DNA of 49,707 nt, from assembly GCA_028716785.1 (NCBI GenBank), contig JAQUPD010000012.1, forward strand, positions 1 through 49,707, written 5' to 3'. Below, one piece after another: positions 8,498 to 17,338 of the stretch. A program made the position numbers and the translations under genes. Under the pieces are notes generated by a model. The model was not told the DNA's origin and ran no database searches. It saw only the letters and a list, made by a program, of their open reading frames with translations. The number at the start of each line of letters is the position of its first letter. Position 1 is the stretch's first letter. Source of the stretch: Fidelibacterota bacterium. Its GTDB lineage: Bacteria; Fidelibacterota; Fidelibacteria; Fidelibacterales; Fidelibacteraceae.

Positions 8498-10318
8498 ATG
8501 TTGAACAAACATAAGAAATTTGAAACACTCCCAGATTTTTTTAGAGACTCCTTAAGCCGGAACCCGGATATGAATGTCTTTTATGAAAATAAAGGGGGGA
8601 GTTGGGTCTCTATGACGTATCGGGAAGCTGCTGAAAACGTTGAGCTCATTGCTTTTGGACTTCGGAGTTTAGGGCTTACAAAGGGAGACCGCGTTGGGAT
8701 TCAATCAGAAAATCGCTCAGAATGGATATTAACGGATTATGCATGTATTCATTTTGGATATGTCAGTGTTCCCATTTATCCAACACTTTTGTCACCTCAA
8801 ATTCAATTTATTCTCCACGATTCTGAAACAAGTGTCCTTGTTGTATCAACGCGCGAACAGGCAGAAAAAATTCTTACAATCAAAGAATCTTTACCATCCT
8901 TGAAAACCATGATTGTGATGAATGAAGAACACTTTGAAGAAGAATGGATTCTTACCTATCGTGAGCTTCTTGAAAGAGGACGGGATCTTAAAAAGAAATC
9001 CACGACAACCTTGGAGGAAGAGGGAAAAAAGATCACAAAAGACGATCTGTGGACCATCATTTATACTTCAGGAACAACTGGGAATCCCAAAGGAGTGATG
9101 CTTACTCATCATAATATTATTTCAGACGCTTTATGCACTTATGAGGTTGTTCCATTTGAACGAGGATGCCGGTGGCTCTCTTTCCTTCCTTTAAGTCACA
9201 GTCTGGAAAGGGCCTCAATACACTTGATATTTTGGCTGGGCTCAGAAATCTATATTGCTGAAGATTTTGCAAAAGTTGCCGATTATATGAAAATTGCCCG
9301 CCCTAACTATATGATTAGCGTTCCCCGTCTTTATGAAAAGATTTATTCAACAATTTTAACTCAAATTCAAGGGTCTCCTGCAGCGACCCAAAAGATTTTC
9401 AACTGGGCACAAGATGTTGGTCAGCGTGTGGCACAGAAATATCTTGTGAAAAGGAAAAATCCCACAGGAGCTTTGGCTATACAATATGGTATAGCGAAAA
9501 GACTAGTACTAAAAAAGATTCAGGATGTTTTTGGCGGTGAACTTCACTTTACGGTGTCAGGAGGCGCTCCCCTTGCTAAAGAAATTGGTGAATTTTTTGC
9601 CTCAACCGGTGTTATTATCTTGGAAGGCTATGGCCTTACAGAAACATCTCCTGTCACCAATGTAAACCGATTAAATGATATACGCTTTGGAAAAGTTGGG
9701 CCACCTATCCCCCAAGTTCAAATGAAAATAGCCGATGACGGCGAAGTTTTATTCAAAGGACCCAATGTCATGAAAGGTTACTGGAATAATCCAGAAGAAA
9801 CTGCAAAAGTGTTCGATGAAGAAGGCTGGTTTCATTCGGGTGATATTGGCACAGTGGACGAAGATGGTTATTTGAAAATAACCGATAGGAAAAAGAATAT
9901 CATTGTCACTTCAGGTGGAAAAAATATTGCTCCAGCAAATATCGAAAATTTACTTGCTCAATCACCATTCATTGAACAAATTGTTGCCATTGGCGATCGA
10001 AGAAATTACTTAATTGCTCTTATTGAACCCAATAAAGAGGCAATTGAAATGTGGGCAAAAGAAAAGGGCATTGATGATTCCTATGAAAATATACTAAAGA
10101 AAGAAGAGCTTAAAGATGTTATTGCCAAGGACATTGCAAAAAGACAAGCCATTTTACCCCGTTATGAACAGATTAAAAAATTTCTCATTGTTCAAAGACC
10201 CTTTACAATTTCAAATGGTGAATTAACCCCAAGTTTGAAAATCAAGCGAAAGGTGGTTGAAGACCATTATAAAAAAGAAATTGACAGCCTGTATAAAGAA
10301 AATAACGAAAACTTGTAA
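8498..10318 (+). CDS. Long-chain acyl-CoA synthetase (AMP-forming), copy 2
   Basis: 606-residue tandem paralogue of the preceding synthetase, colinear along the whole length with the same motifs: TSGTTGNPKGVMLTHHN (about 190), GYGLTETSPVTNV (about 377), DRKKNIIVTSGGKNIAP (about 463) and GELTPSLKIKRKVV near the C-terminus. I start at ATG 8498 because CAGGAGGGAAC sits just before it and MLNKHKKFETLPDFF aligns with the start of copy 1; the frame is open back to 8438 but that extension has no ribosome site. The clear divergence between copies shows the duplication is old, so substrate preference may differ. Its end faces a minus-strand gene across a hairpin terminator. Confidence 0.95.
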   Translation: MLNKHKKFETLPDFFRDSLSRNPDMNVFYENKGGSWVSMTYREAAENVELIAFGLRSLGLTKGDRVGIQSENRSEWILTDYACIHFGYVSVPIYPTLLSPQIQFILHDSETSVLVVSTREQAEKILTIKESLPSLKTMIVMNEEHFEEEWILTYRELLERGRDLKKKSTTTLEEEGKKITKDDLWTIIYTSGTTGNPKGVMLTHHNIISDALCTYEVVPFERGCRWLSFLPLSHSLERASIHLIFWLGSEIYIAEDFAKVADYMKIARPNYMISVPRLYEKIYSTILTQIQGSPAATQKIFNWAQDVGQRVAQKYLVKRKNPTGALAIQYGIAKRLVLKKIQDVFGGELHFTVSGGAPLAKEIGEFFASTGVIILEGYGLTETSPVTNVNRLNDIRFGKVGPPIPQVQMKIADDGEVLFKGPNVMKGYWNNPEETAKVFDEEGWFHSGDIGTVDEDGYLKITDRKKNIIVTSGGKNIAPANIENLLAQSPFIEQIVAIGDRRNYLIALIEPNKEAIEMWAKEKGIDDSYENILKKEELKDVIAKDIAKRQAILPRYEQIKKFLIVQRPFTISNGELTPSLKIKRKVVEDHYKKEIDSLYKENNENL

Positions 10319-10342
10319 ACATAAAACAGCGCTAAATAAAGT

Positions 10343-10370
10343 AGAGAGCACTCCCTTGGGAGTGCTCTCT
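10343..10370. terminator. Hairpin between convergent genes
   Basis: A perfect inverted repeat, AGAGAGCACTCC-CTTG-GGAGTGCTCTCT, gives a 12-bp stem with a 4-base loop. It sits between the end of the second acyl-CoA synthetase and the convergent desulfhydrase gene, whose TAG stop (10369-10371) overlaps the stem. Neither side has a long T tract, so it may act as a bidirectional but imperfect terminator or as an mRNA-stabilising hairpin. Confidence 0.65.
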
Positions 10371-11334
10371 ATTCAAAGAGTTGAATGTTTCCACCTGTAT
10401 GGATAAAGAGTGCTGGTTCATGGGGAGATATTTTTCCCGTTTTGCAATAATCTAAAAAGCCCGAAGCCCCTTTTCCCGTATAAACCTTATCAAGAAAGAT
10501 TCCTTCCCGCGAGGCAAAGCGCTTAATGGCCTCCAAACAAGCTTGTGTAGGAATGCCATAACCTTTACCAATATAGTTTTCATCGCAATGAACCAAGTTG
10601 GGTGAGAGGGTTATTCCCATCATAGCACCAGCTTCAGAGGCAAGGGAATAGACAGCCTGGGTTAGCTCTTTTTCGGGAACATCCACACTGATGCCAGTAA
10701 TTTTTCCATCCCAGCCACTGATAGCCTGACCCAGAACCAGTCCAGCTTGTGTACCTGCTGATGACGATGCATGAATAATATGACGGATAGTAACACCGTG
10801 TTTTTTCATATCGTGAAGGATTTCATAGAATGCTACTGCATAACCCAAGGTTCCAATGGGTGTTGATCCACCCGGTGGCATAAAATATACCCGTCGCCCT
10901 TGAGCAGTAAGCGTTTCACACACGGCTTTGGCCTTTGATTCTCGCTCTAGCCGCGGAACATGGTAGATCGTTGCATCCAATAAATGATCAATCAAAAGAT
11001 TTCCCGTGGACACCTCAGGTTTTTCGCCGCTCAAAATCAGGTGTACCTCCATCCCAAAGTAAGAACCAACCGCTGCTAATATTCGGCAAAAGTTCGATTG
11101 ATTCGCACCTATACCAATCAAGGTATCACACCCCTGCTTTTTGGCATCTGCAAGGAGAAAATCAAATTTTCGGGTTTTGTTTCCACCAAAACCAAAACCC
11201 GTAAGATCATCGCGCTTTATCCAAAGATCACACCCAGTTTCATGGGAGAGATTTTTAAGACGATGAAAGGGAGTCGGTACCAGACTGATGTTTTCTCGAG
11301 GAAAAGTTGAAAGCAAGGTTTGAATATCGCGCAT
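10369..11334 (-). CDS. D-cysteine desulfhydrase / ACC deaminase family PLP enzyme
   Basis: 321-residue fold-type-II PLP enzyme close to DcyD, which degrades D-cysteine to pyruvate, sulfide and ammonia; ACC deaminases share the fold. WIKRDDLTGFGFGGNKTRK (about 38-56) carries the PLP lysine (K53), and GIGANQSNF follows at about 75, where the family has a substrate-carboxylate loop. Length matches the family (about 325-330). Start ATG 11334 is preceded by AGGAGG-like sequence on the minus strand. It is divergent from the SDR gene, with 62 bases between starts that must hold both promoters. D-cysteine desulfhydrase is favoured over ACC deaminase from general likeness only; broader D-amino-acid or L-cysteate lyase activity is possible. 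Confidence 0.88.
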   Translation of the reverse strand: MRDIQTLLSTFPRENISLVPTPFHRLKNLSHETGCDLWIKRDDLTGFGFGGNKTRKFDFLLADAKKQGCDTLIGIGANQSNFCRILAAVGSYFGMEVHLILSGEKPEVSTGNLLIDHLLDATIYHVPRLERESKAKAVCETLTAQGRRVYFMPPGGSTPIGTLGYAVAFYEILHDMKKHGVTIRHIIHASSSAGTQAGLVLGQAISGWDGKITGISVDVPEKELTQAVYSLASEAGAMMGITLSPNLVHCDENYIGKGYGIPTQACLEAIKRFASREGIFLDKVYTGKGASGFLDYCKTGKISPHEPALFIHTGGNIQLFE

Positions 11335-11396
11335 AATCCTCCTTTATTTTTTTAAGAATTTATGTATTTTTTAGCAGAAAAAATAAGGGGGGTTTG

Positions 11397-12218
11397 ATGA
11401 CAAAACCAGTTGCCTGGGTTACAGGAGCAACAAGTGGAATTGGTGCTGCTTTTGCTGAATATTTTGCCTCTCAAGGATACGATTTAGTTTTGACAGGACG
11501 TAGGGAAGGGCAACTTCGGGAATTTGCCGATGTACTGGGGAAAAAATATGGCGCATCTTCACGGCTTTTCTTTGGTGAATTATCTGAAGAATCTGTGATA
11601 TCCAAGATCGAAAGAGAGCTTCAAAATGATAAGCTTGTCCATGTTTTGGTAAATAATGCAGGTTTTGCTTCTTATGGGAGCTTTCATGAGGGGGATTTGA
11701 ATGTTTATCAACAAATGATTAAAGTCCACTGCGAAGTGCCTGTCCGCTTAAGCTATGCTGCCTTAAAAACCATGGTAGATGCTAAAAAAGGTATCCTTAT
11801 CAATGTGGCTTCCCTTGCTGGATTTTTTCCCTATCCCAATCACACTCTTTATTCTGCAACAAAAACGTTTCTTATCAATTTTTCTGAATCTCTCGGAGTT
11901 CGCTATAAAAATGATGGTATCCATATCGTGGCCGTTTGCCCAGGCATGACCATGACAAATTTTCATACACGAATGGGATTGGATGCGAGAAAAGTATATA
12001 AAATAATTGGCCTGGAAAAAGCCTTAACCCCTGAACAGGTTGTCAAAAATACCATTTCGTGTATAAACCATAGAAAATATGTCTGCATTCCTGGTTTTCA
12101 TAATCGCTTTTTACGTACGGGATCACGTATGATTCCCCGAAAACTTTTGTACAAAATTATGAGCACCTGGATTGAAAAACGCAGAACAAATCCCTCCTTA
12201 AAGAGCCAAGAATTCTAA
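11397..12218 (+). CDS. SDR-family NAD(P)-dependent oxidoreductase
   Basis: 273-residue classical short-chain dehydrogenase/reductase, similar to the DltE/YqjQ group (COG0300-type). It has the cofactor loop TGATSGIG (9-16), VNNAGFASYG (about 84), the catalytic Ser in NVASLAGFF (about 138) and YSATK (about 151-155). The C-terminal part after PGMTMTNF is typical for this group, whose substrates are mostly unknown lipids or aldehydes. I choose ATG 11397, just after AAGGGGGGTT; a TTG one codon earlier is less likely. The upstream acyl-CoA synthetases make a lipid substrate plausible but do not prove it. Confidence 0.9.
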   Translation: MTKPVAWVTGATSGIGAAFAEYFASQGYDLVLTGRREGQLREFADVLGKKYGASSRLFFGELSEESVISKIERELQNDKLVHVLVNNAGFASYGSFHEGDLNVYQQMIKVHCEVPVRLSYAALKTMVDAKKGILINVASLAGFFPYPNHTLYSATKTFLINFSESLGVRYKNDGIHIVAVCPGMTMTNFHTRMGLDARKVYKIIGLEKALTPEQVVKNTISCINHRKYVCIPGFHNRFLRTGSRMIPRKLLYKIMSTWIEKRRTNPSLKSQEF

Positions 12219-12283
12219 ATTCTGTATATTGTTTTATGATGATTTTATTCAAGTATGAAAAATGTATTTATAAAACCAAGAGA

Positions 12284-12394
12284 TATCTGCAAGGGTGTAC
12301 CCTCTGATTCAAACCAGAATTAGAAACGTTGATAAATGACTTCCGCTCTCCGTCTCCGCTTTCCGTTTGAGATGCACTTATGACGTGAATTCAC
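12284..12394 (+). repeat. Dispersed repeat, copy A
   Basis: About 111 bases that recur in inverted orientation at 40510-40626. Two blocks are identical: CTCTGATTCAAACCAGAAT (12302-12320) and TATGACGTGAATTCAC (12379-12394); TCCGTTTGAG (12362-12371) is also exact, and the rest is similar. The first part can be read as a protein tail, SARVYPLIQTRIRNVDK-stop (stop 12337-12339), matching SAMLYTLIQTRMRNINK-stop in copy B. The second part is pyrimidine-rich noncoding sequence ending in the palindrome GTGAATTCAC. This looks like the 3' end of a mobile or repeated gene unit that is otherwise gone here. Confidence 0.75.
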
Positions 12395-12449
12395 ATATTT
12401 TTTAAGTGGAAATAGAGTCCCTTGGTATTCGTTAGGTGTTTCTAATGCT

Positions 12450-13296
12450 TCTTCCATGCTTGATATAACAGGCACCATATGGGTTGTTTATGGGATAGTT
12501 CTGTATAGAATGAGGGAATTTTCCTTCAATGGTAATAACCAATTTTTAAGTAAATTTTTTTGATGGTGTATCTTTCTCTGGATTCGTCGGAATTGTGTGC
12601 TCACAGGAGCTGAATGGATGGTAACTCGATTTAGTCAATGAGGTGGTGAGCTTGCCAGAATTTCTGTCACACTTTTTGCTTTTCTCTCCGTCATTGGCTT
12701 TTTGACCTTTACATTTCAGGGAATCGATACATTTGCAGCGATGTTTCTTACCTGGGATTTGAGTCCTGATACCTATGCGACTCTTTTTGTGAAATGTCGC
12801 AGATTGTTTCAGGATTATGGGATGGCTATGTGGCTCCTGATATGTTAAAATGGTATTGGGTGGCGCATAAATAGTTATAGTTTTTTTGTGGGATGATGAG
12901 CGGCATGGCGGCAGCTCTAATACTTCCCCTTATCAATCCTGCGCTTCATCCCTTTATTATCTTTCCTATCGTTTTTGGCATTTCGTTGGTGGATACCATA
13001 AGAGGTAGTTTATGGACAAAAATGAGCCGGATAGCTTCTTTGTGATTTTTATGGGAATGTTCGTCCTTGGGGATTTTGGAAACCGATTAAAAGGGGTCTT
13101 GACAGAAAATCCAACACTTTTCTCTTCATCCTTCCGTCGCGAATTATTCAATGTTTGTGTGGGGATTGTGTGGCAACTAAATCTTGCTGCATGCTCCATT
13201 TATTTTGTTATGAAATACTGGAAATCCATAGCCCTTTGGTTAGGAGTTGCCGTGATAACCACAGGGATATTAAAATTTACATGGTATGATTATTAA
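12450..13296 (+). pseudogene. Decayed sodium:solute symporter (SSS family) gene
   Basis: Fragments of an SSS-family Na+/solute symporter in shifting frames. In order: MLDITGTIWVV (about 12456), WIRRNCVLTGAEWMVTRF (about 12575-12635), GELARISVTLFAFLSVIG and TFQGIDTFA, then from about 12795 VSGLWDGYVAPDMLKWYW, WRINSYSFFVGMMSGMAAAL, GISLVDTIRGSLWTK, NVRPWGFWKPIKRG, and the C-terminus NVCVGIVWQLNLAACSIY to TWYDYY. The order and motifs match full-length family members of about 580 residues, but only about 850 bases remain, so the middle is deleted as well as frameshifted. The 94-codon open frame at 13012-13296 is just the tail. The transported solute cannot be guessed. Confidence 0.82.
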
Positions 13297-13315
13297 CTAA
13301 TAATAAGGACGATTA

Positions 13316-14773
13316 TTAAGAAGATTCTTTTTTTGATAAAGCCTCTTGAGCCTTTTTTAGAAGTGTTTCACGATTTTCCGTGAGCCAGTGTTTCGCTGCT
13401 TGGTAGTCATTGGAGATTTCGCCATCGAGAATGGCATTTTCAATGAGCGATTTTATTTTTCCCACAAGAGGGCTTGGGGGAATTTGATAAAAATCCATGA
13501 TTTCTTTCCCGCGGACTGGCGATTGAAAAGCTCGGAGACGATCTTTTTCTTCCACCTTTTTTATTCGTTGTTCAACGTCATCAAAATGTTTCTGATATTC
13601 CTGCACTTTTTCAGGATTTTTTGAAGTAATATCAGCGCGACAGAGCGTTAAAAGATCATAGATAGTATCGCCGGCTTCTACCCTTAATCGTCTTACGGCG
13701 CTATCAGTGACATCTTCCCCTGCAAGTGCGATGGGACGTAAATGAAGCCGAATTAATTTTCGAATTTCTTTAATGTACCGAACAGGAAGTTTTAATCGTC
13801 TACCAATGGTTTCAAACTGTCTGGCACCTATTTCTTCGTGGCCATGAAATGTCCACCCCTGGTTGGGGGCAAACCGTTTTGTAACTGGTTTCCCTACATC
13901 ATGGAATAAAGCTGCAAATCGTATTGTTAATTTATCAGAAAGTAGACTAATGTTGTCAAGAACTTTCAAGGTATGGTAAAAAACATCCTTATGGCCAAAC
14001 CCATTTTTTTCTTCTGTACCTTTCAAAAGACTTATTTCCGGTAAAATGAGGGGCAACAACCCTGAATTTTCCATGAGGATAAATCCAATAGAGGGTTGAG
14101 GTGCCATAAGAATTTTTATGAGTTCATCACGAATGCGTTCCATGCTGATAATGTTAATTCTTTCCACCATTTTTTTGATGGCATCAAAGGTTTTGTCTTC
14201 TATGCGATAACAAAATTGGGTAGCAAAGCGTATGGCGCGCATCATACGTAAAGGATCATCAAAAAAGGTCTCTTCGGGATCCAGAGGGGTGCGTATTATT
14301 TGAACTTTCAAATCCTTAAGACCGCTAAAGGGATCTTTAAAATCGCCGTAATGTTCAGGGCGGATATCCAAAGCCATGGCATTAATTGTAAAATCTCGAC
14401 GCCGTAAATCTTCGGTAATATCGGTAAAGACTACGCTTGGTTTTCGGGAATCTCTTGCATATGTTTCTTTTCGTGCTGAAGCAATTTCTATGCGGAATTG
14501 TTCATGGGGAATCATGGCTGTACCAAATTGGTGATATCGTACAACTGTTCCTATATGGAGGACTTCTGCAATGCGATCGGCAAATTGAATGCCGTCACCT
14601 GTTACTACTACATCAAGATCAGTAATTGGCCGACCAAGAAAGGCATCGCGAACAATGCCACCTACAATATAGGTTTCAAGCCCTGCGTGTGACCCTTCTT
14701 TCCCGATAAGATGTAAACAGCGGATAAGTTCTTTATGTCCATTTAAAAGGTGATCAATATCAATTTTCATCAT
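13316..14773 (-). CDS. cca: CCA-adding tRNA nucleotidyltransferase / poly(A) polymerase family with HD domain
   Basis: About 485 residues. The class II nucleotidyltransferase head has YIVGGIVRDAFLGRPITDLD (about 35-54), with the GG-x-VRD and DxD metal motifs, followed by RRDFTINAMA and an arginine-rich neck. An HD domain follows (ALFHDVGKP about 290). It adds CCA to tRNA 3' ends; both tRNAs in this window lack encoded CCA, so the activity is needed. The frame is open to 14824, but the likely start is ATG 14773 (or 14770), because earlier codons lie well inside the upstream antiporter-like gene and MMKIDIDHLL is a natural beginning. The overlap with that gene (14760-14773) implies coupling. 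Confidence 0.92.
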   Translation of the reverse strand: MMKIDIDHLLNGHKELIRCLHLIGKEGSHAGLETYIVGGIVRDAFLGRPITDLDVVVTGDGIQFADRIAEVLHIGTVVRYHQFGTAMIPHEQFRIEIASARKETYARDSRKPSVVFTDITEDLRRRDFTINAMALDIRPEHYGDFKDPFSGLKDLKVQIIRTPLDPEETFFDDPLRMMRAIRFATQFCYRIEDKTFDAIKKMVERINIISMERIRDELIKILMAPQPSIGFILMENSGLLPLILPEISLLKGTEEKNGFGHKDVFYHTLKVLDNISLLSDKLTIRFAALFHDVGKPVTKRFAPNQGWTFHGHEEIGARQFETIGRRLKLPVRYIKEIRKLIRLHLRPIALAGEDVTDSAVRRLRVEAGDTIYDLLTLCRADITSKNPEKVQEYQKHFDDVEQRIKKVEEKDRLRAFQSPVRGKEIMDFYQIPPSPLVGKIKSLIENAILDGEISNDYQAAKHWLTENRETLLKKAQEALSKKESS

Positions 14774-16061
14774 GTTGGTCTGCTTTGTTTCTAATAAAAC
14801 TTGCCTTAAACAAGGAGGCACCAAAGAGTAAATTTAGGAAAACCATCCATGTTAAAACAGAAGAGAGTTCTTTTATATGGGCGAATTCTCCTAATCTGGG
14901 CAACAGGGTAAGAAGAAATAATGTCAGGGCACTTTGAGGTAAAAATCCTTTTGCGATGGTTCGGGTGGAATGCTCCTCTTTATTTTTAATGCGAAAAAAC
15001 AGTGTTGTCGATACCTGCAGACCGACAAAACGGATAAAAAAGAAAGGAACGAGTAAAAGCAATAAACATGGGGATTCCATCTTAAAAAAAGTAAAATGTG
15101 TGGCCGTAAGAGTGAAAAAAAGGATAAAAAGGGGAAGTGAATAGCGTTGAATATTCTTTATCATCTTTTTCCCTCTTTTCGATTGATAACGAACAATCAT
15201 TCCGACGCCAATAAAACAGGTTATACATTCTGGAAAAAAGTTTTTTCCTATTTTAAAGAGACAAAGAATAACGATAAGGAGAAACACAATAAATCCCTCT
15301 TTGAAAGCGGAGAGGAAAAAACGGAGGAATAATCCAATCCCCAAGGTACTCATCAAAACAGCAAAAAAATGTTTAAAAAAGGTGTAAACAGCGTGAGAAG
15401 CTGAAGATTCTTGAGCCGTTCCTGTTAAAAATTTCAGGAGGATTCCATCCCCAAAAAGAAAAAGAAGAATAAGCAGGCTCATGAAGATGCTGGTAATTTC
15501 AATAATTGTTTTTACACGACCAGAAGCATCAACTTCCTGATGAAGTGTAAAGATAACAGCAGGTGAGGTGGAGGCAAAGAAAAGAGTTAAAATAAATGCG
15601 AAAGCAAATATATTCTGTGCGTTTAAAAGTGAAAATTCAGGGAAAAGGGAATGAATTCCCCAAAGAAAAACGGTTGTTAGGAGAAAAAGTAAAACAAGCT
15701 GAATCCCCATAAGGCGAGGAACAAGAGATGTTAAGTCTTTATATCTTTTAAAGTCTATGTGACCCCCCAGAAGAAAGCCAATAAGCATAAAAACCATAAA
15801 CTGGATGAAAGCAAGGGATTGAATATCCTGAACGGTAAGCAAATTCAATCCAGAGGGACTGGCAGCAAGACCATAAAGAACAAACCCAACCAATGCAGGA
15901 AGACTTTTATATTTTATTGAACTTCCTATGACCCAGCTAGAAATAAGGATAAGGCCAAGCATAAGGGTTGGATTTGGCATTGTTGGAAGAGATAAGAACT
16001 GAGCAAAATATCTTAATCCAACCGTTATAACTGTAAGGAAAAGAATAACAAGGAGATTCAT
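14760..16061 (-). CDS. Monovalent cation:proton antiporter-like membrane protein (CPA2/KefB-like), second of pair
   Basis: 433-residue, very hydrophobic protein with about 11-12 membrane segments, similar to the Na+/H+ exchanger (CPA2, KefB-like) fold: GFLLGGHIDFKRY resembles the conserved 'GLELD' turn and FASTSPAVIFTLHQE resembles the 'ASSPA' segment. After it, where antiporters usually carry an acidic motif (LxDD or ND) in the ion-binding helix, this protein has EITSIFMSLLILLFLF without a paired aspartate. Transport activity is therefore uncertain. Its ATG overlaps the stop of the upstream, similar-sized membrane protein (TAATG), and its end overlaps the start of cca. Confidence 0.78.
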   Translation of the reverse strand: MNLLVILFLTVITVGLRYFAQFLSLPTMPNPTLMLGLILISSWVIGSSIKYKSLPALVGFVLYGLAASPSGLNLLTVQDIQSLAFIQFMVFMLIGFLLGGHIDFKRYKDLTSLVPRLMGIQLVLLFLLTTVFLWGIHSLFPEFSLLNAQNIFAFAFILTLFFASTSPAVIFTLHQEVDASGRVKTIIEITSIFMSLLILLFLFGDGILLKFLTGTAQESSASHAVYTFFKHFFAVLMSTLGIGLFLRFFLSAFKEGFIVFLLIVILCLFKIGKNFFPECITCFIGVGMIVRYQSKRGKKMIKNIQRYSLPLFILFFTLTATHFTFFKMESPCLLLLLVPFFFIRFVGLQVSTTLFFRIKNKEEHSTRTIAKGFLPQSALTLFLLTLLPRLGEFAHIKELSSVLTWMVFLNLLFGASLFKASFIRNKADQHDEN

Positions 16062-17227
16062 TACGAAGCCTCCTGATGGACTAAAAGAATCATAAAGACA
16101 TAACCCATGATATATGCCAAGGTAAGACTGGTAGAAATAATTGTTGAAAATGGAGAGAAGGTAATAAGGTTTAAGTGGACTGCAATGGCGGGTGTTAGCA
16201 CTCCTAATGATATAAGCGAAGTAAGAATTGGTTTTACTTCTTCTACTTGAAGTACTTGATGGCTAAAGAAACGATGGAAAGACCAATAATTCAGACCATA
16301 GCGAAGCAAAACTAATCCAACAACAATAAGGGGTGTTATTAAGGGATGCATTTTATAAGAAAGACCTGTATAAAAAATTAAGAATAAAATAACAGGACGG
16401 ACAAACGGTTTTACAGCATCCCGTATTTGTTCTTTTAAGTAACCACCAGAAGAAATGACCATTCCTGAGATCAGATTCATGAAAAGGGGATTAAATCCAA
16501 AATAATAGGAAACACCTGAATTAATAAGCAGCAAACTCAAGAGCCAGATAAGGATATTTTTTGTCTGTTTACTTCGACGAATACCCAAATACATAAGATG
16601 GCCAATTAAAAATGCCATAATGCACTGAAATAACAGATTAAAAAGATAATGGGGCAACGATGTACTGATGCCAATGGGCGAGAGAAAACCTAAAAGAAGA
16701 ATAGTAAAAAGACCTGTTATACCAGAGACGCGTTTAAACAAAAAAGCAAAAGAAGCTGAATATTTTTTGAAATTTTTTAAAAATAAAAGAGATGTAGAAG
16801 AAATTTGTGTTAATGCCAGGGAAAGATAAATGCTGCCTAAAAGAATTTCCCAGGCTGAAACCTTGGCAAGATAGAGGATAAAGTAGCTTGCAGCTAACAT
16901 CACCGTGAAAATAAAAAAAGCATGGAGAACAGAGAAATGTCGGACATTAACATCAAAATATCGAATATCTTTAAAGCCAAAAAACAATCCCCAATAAAGA
17001 CCTTGAAATCCCAGGCAAAATTCCAAAAGGGGAGAAAGTTGTAACAAAAAAGAATTGTCAATGAGTCTAAAGCCAGAAGTGCCGAGCCATGTACCTATAA
17101 AAAATGGAAGAGAAATACTAATCATCTCATAAAAAATCTTCCGTGTTGCCTCAGAGCGGACCCAAAAAAAGTTGAGAAACCATAAAAGAATGAGAAAAAA
17201 AAGCGTTATAAAGAGGATAGTTATCAT
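16061..17227 (-). CDS. Antiporter-like membrane protein, first of pair
   Basis: 388 residues with about 10-11 predicted membrane helices from the first residues on. LYWGLFFGFKDIRYF and ALTQISSTSLLFLKNF parallel segments of CPA2 antiporters, and the following helix RVSGITGLFTILLLGF sits where the acidic ion-binding motif would be, again without a paired aspartate. It and the next gene look like diverged relatives that are translationally coupled, suggesting a two-subunit membrane complex, although single-chain antiporters are the norm. The start at ATG 17227 faces recQ across a short divergent promoter region. Function is not established. Confidence 0.7.
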   Translation of the reverse strand: MITILFITLFFLILLWFLNFFWVRSEATRKIFYEMISISLPFFIGTWLGTSGFRLIDNSFLLQLSPLLEFCLGFQGLYWGLFFGFKDIRYFDVNVRHFSVLHAFFIFTVMLAASYFILYLAKVSAWEILLGSIYLSLALTQISSTSLLFLKNFKKYSASFAFLFKRVSGITGLFTILLLGFLSPIGISTSLPHYLFNLLFQCIMAFLIGHLMYLGIRRSKQTKNILIWLLSLLLINSGVSYYFGFNPLFMNLISGMVISSGGYLKEQIRDAVKPFVRPVILFLIFYTGLSYKMHPLITPLIVVGLVLLRYGLNYWSFHRFFSHQVLQVEEVKPILTSLISLGVLTPAIAVHLNLITFSPFSTIISTSLTLAYIMGYVFMILLVHQEAS

Positions 17228-17338
17228 AAGTAAATTTATTTAACGCCATTCAAGCCTGCAATGTGAATATTATACAAAAAGAATATTGTAAAAAATGAAT
17301 AAAGTTTAAATTATTAAAAGAGTGTGTTATCTTCTCGT

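Noticed and set aside
13012-13296. 94-codon ORF as a gene for a small membrane protein
   Set aside because: It matches only the C-terminal tail of an SSS symporter, and the upstream body is present but broken.
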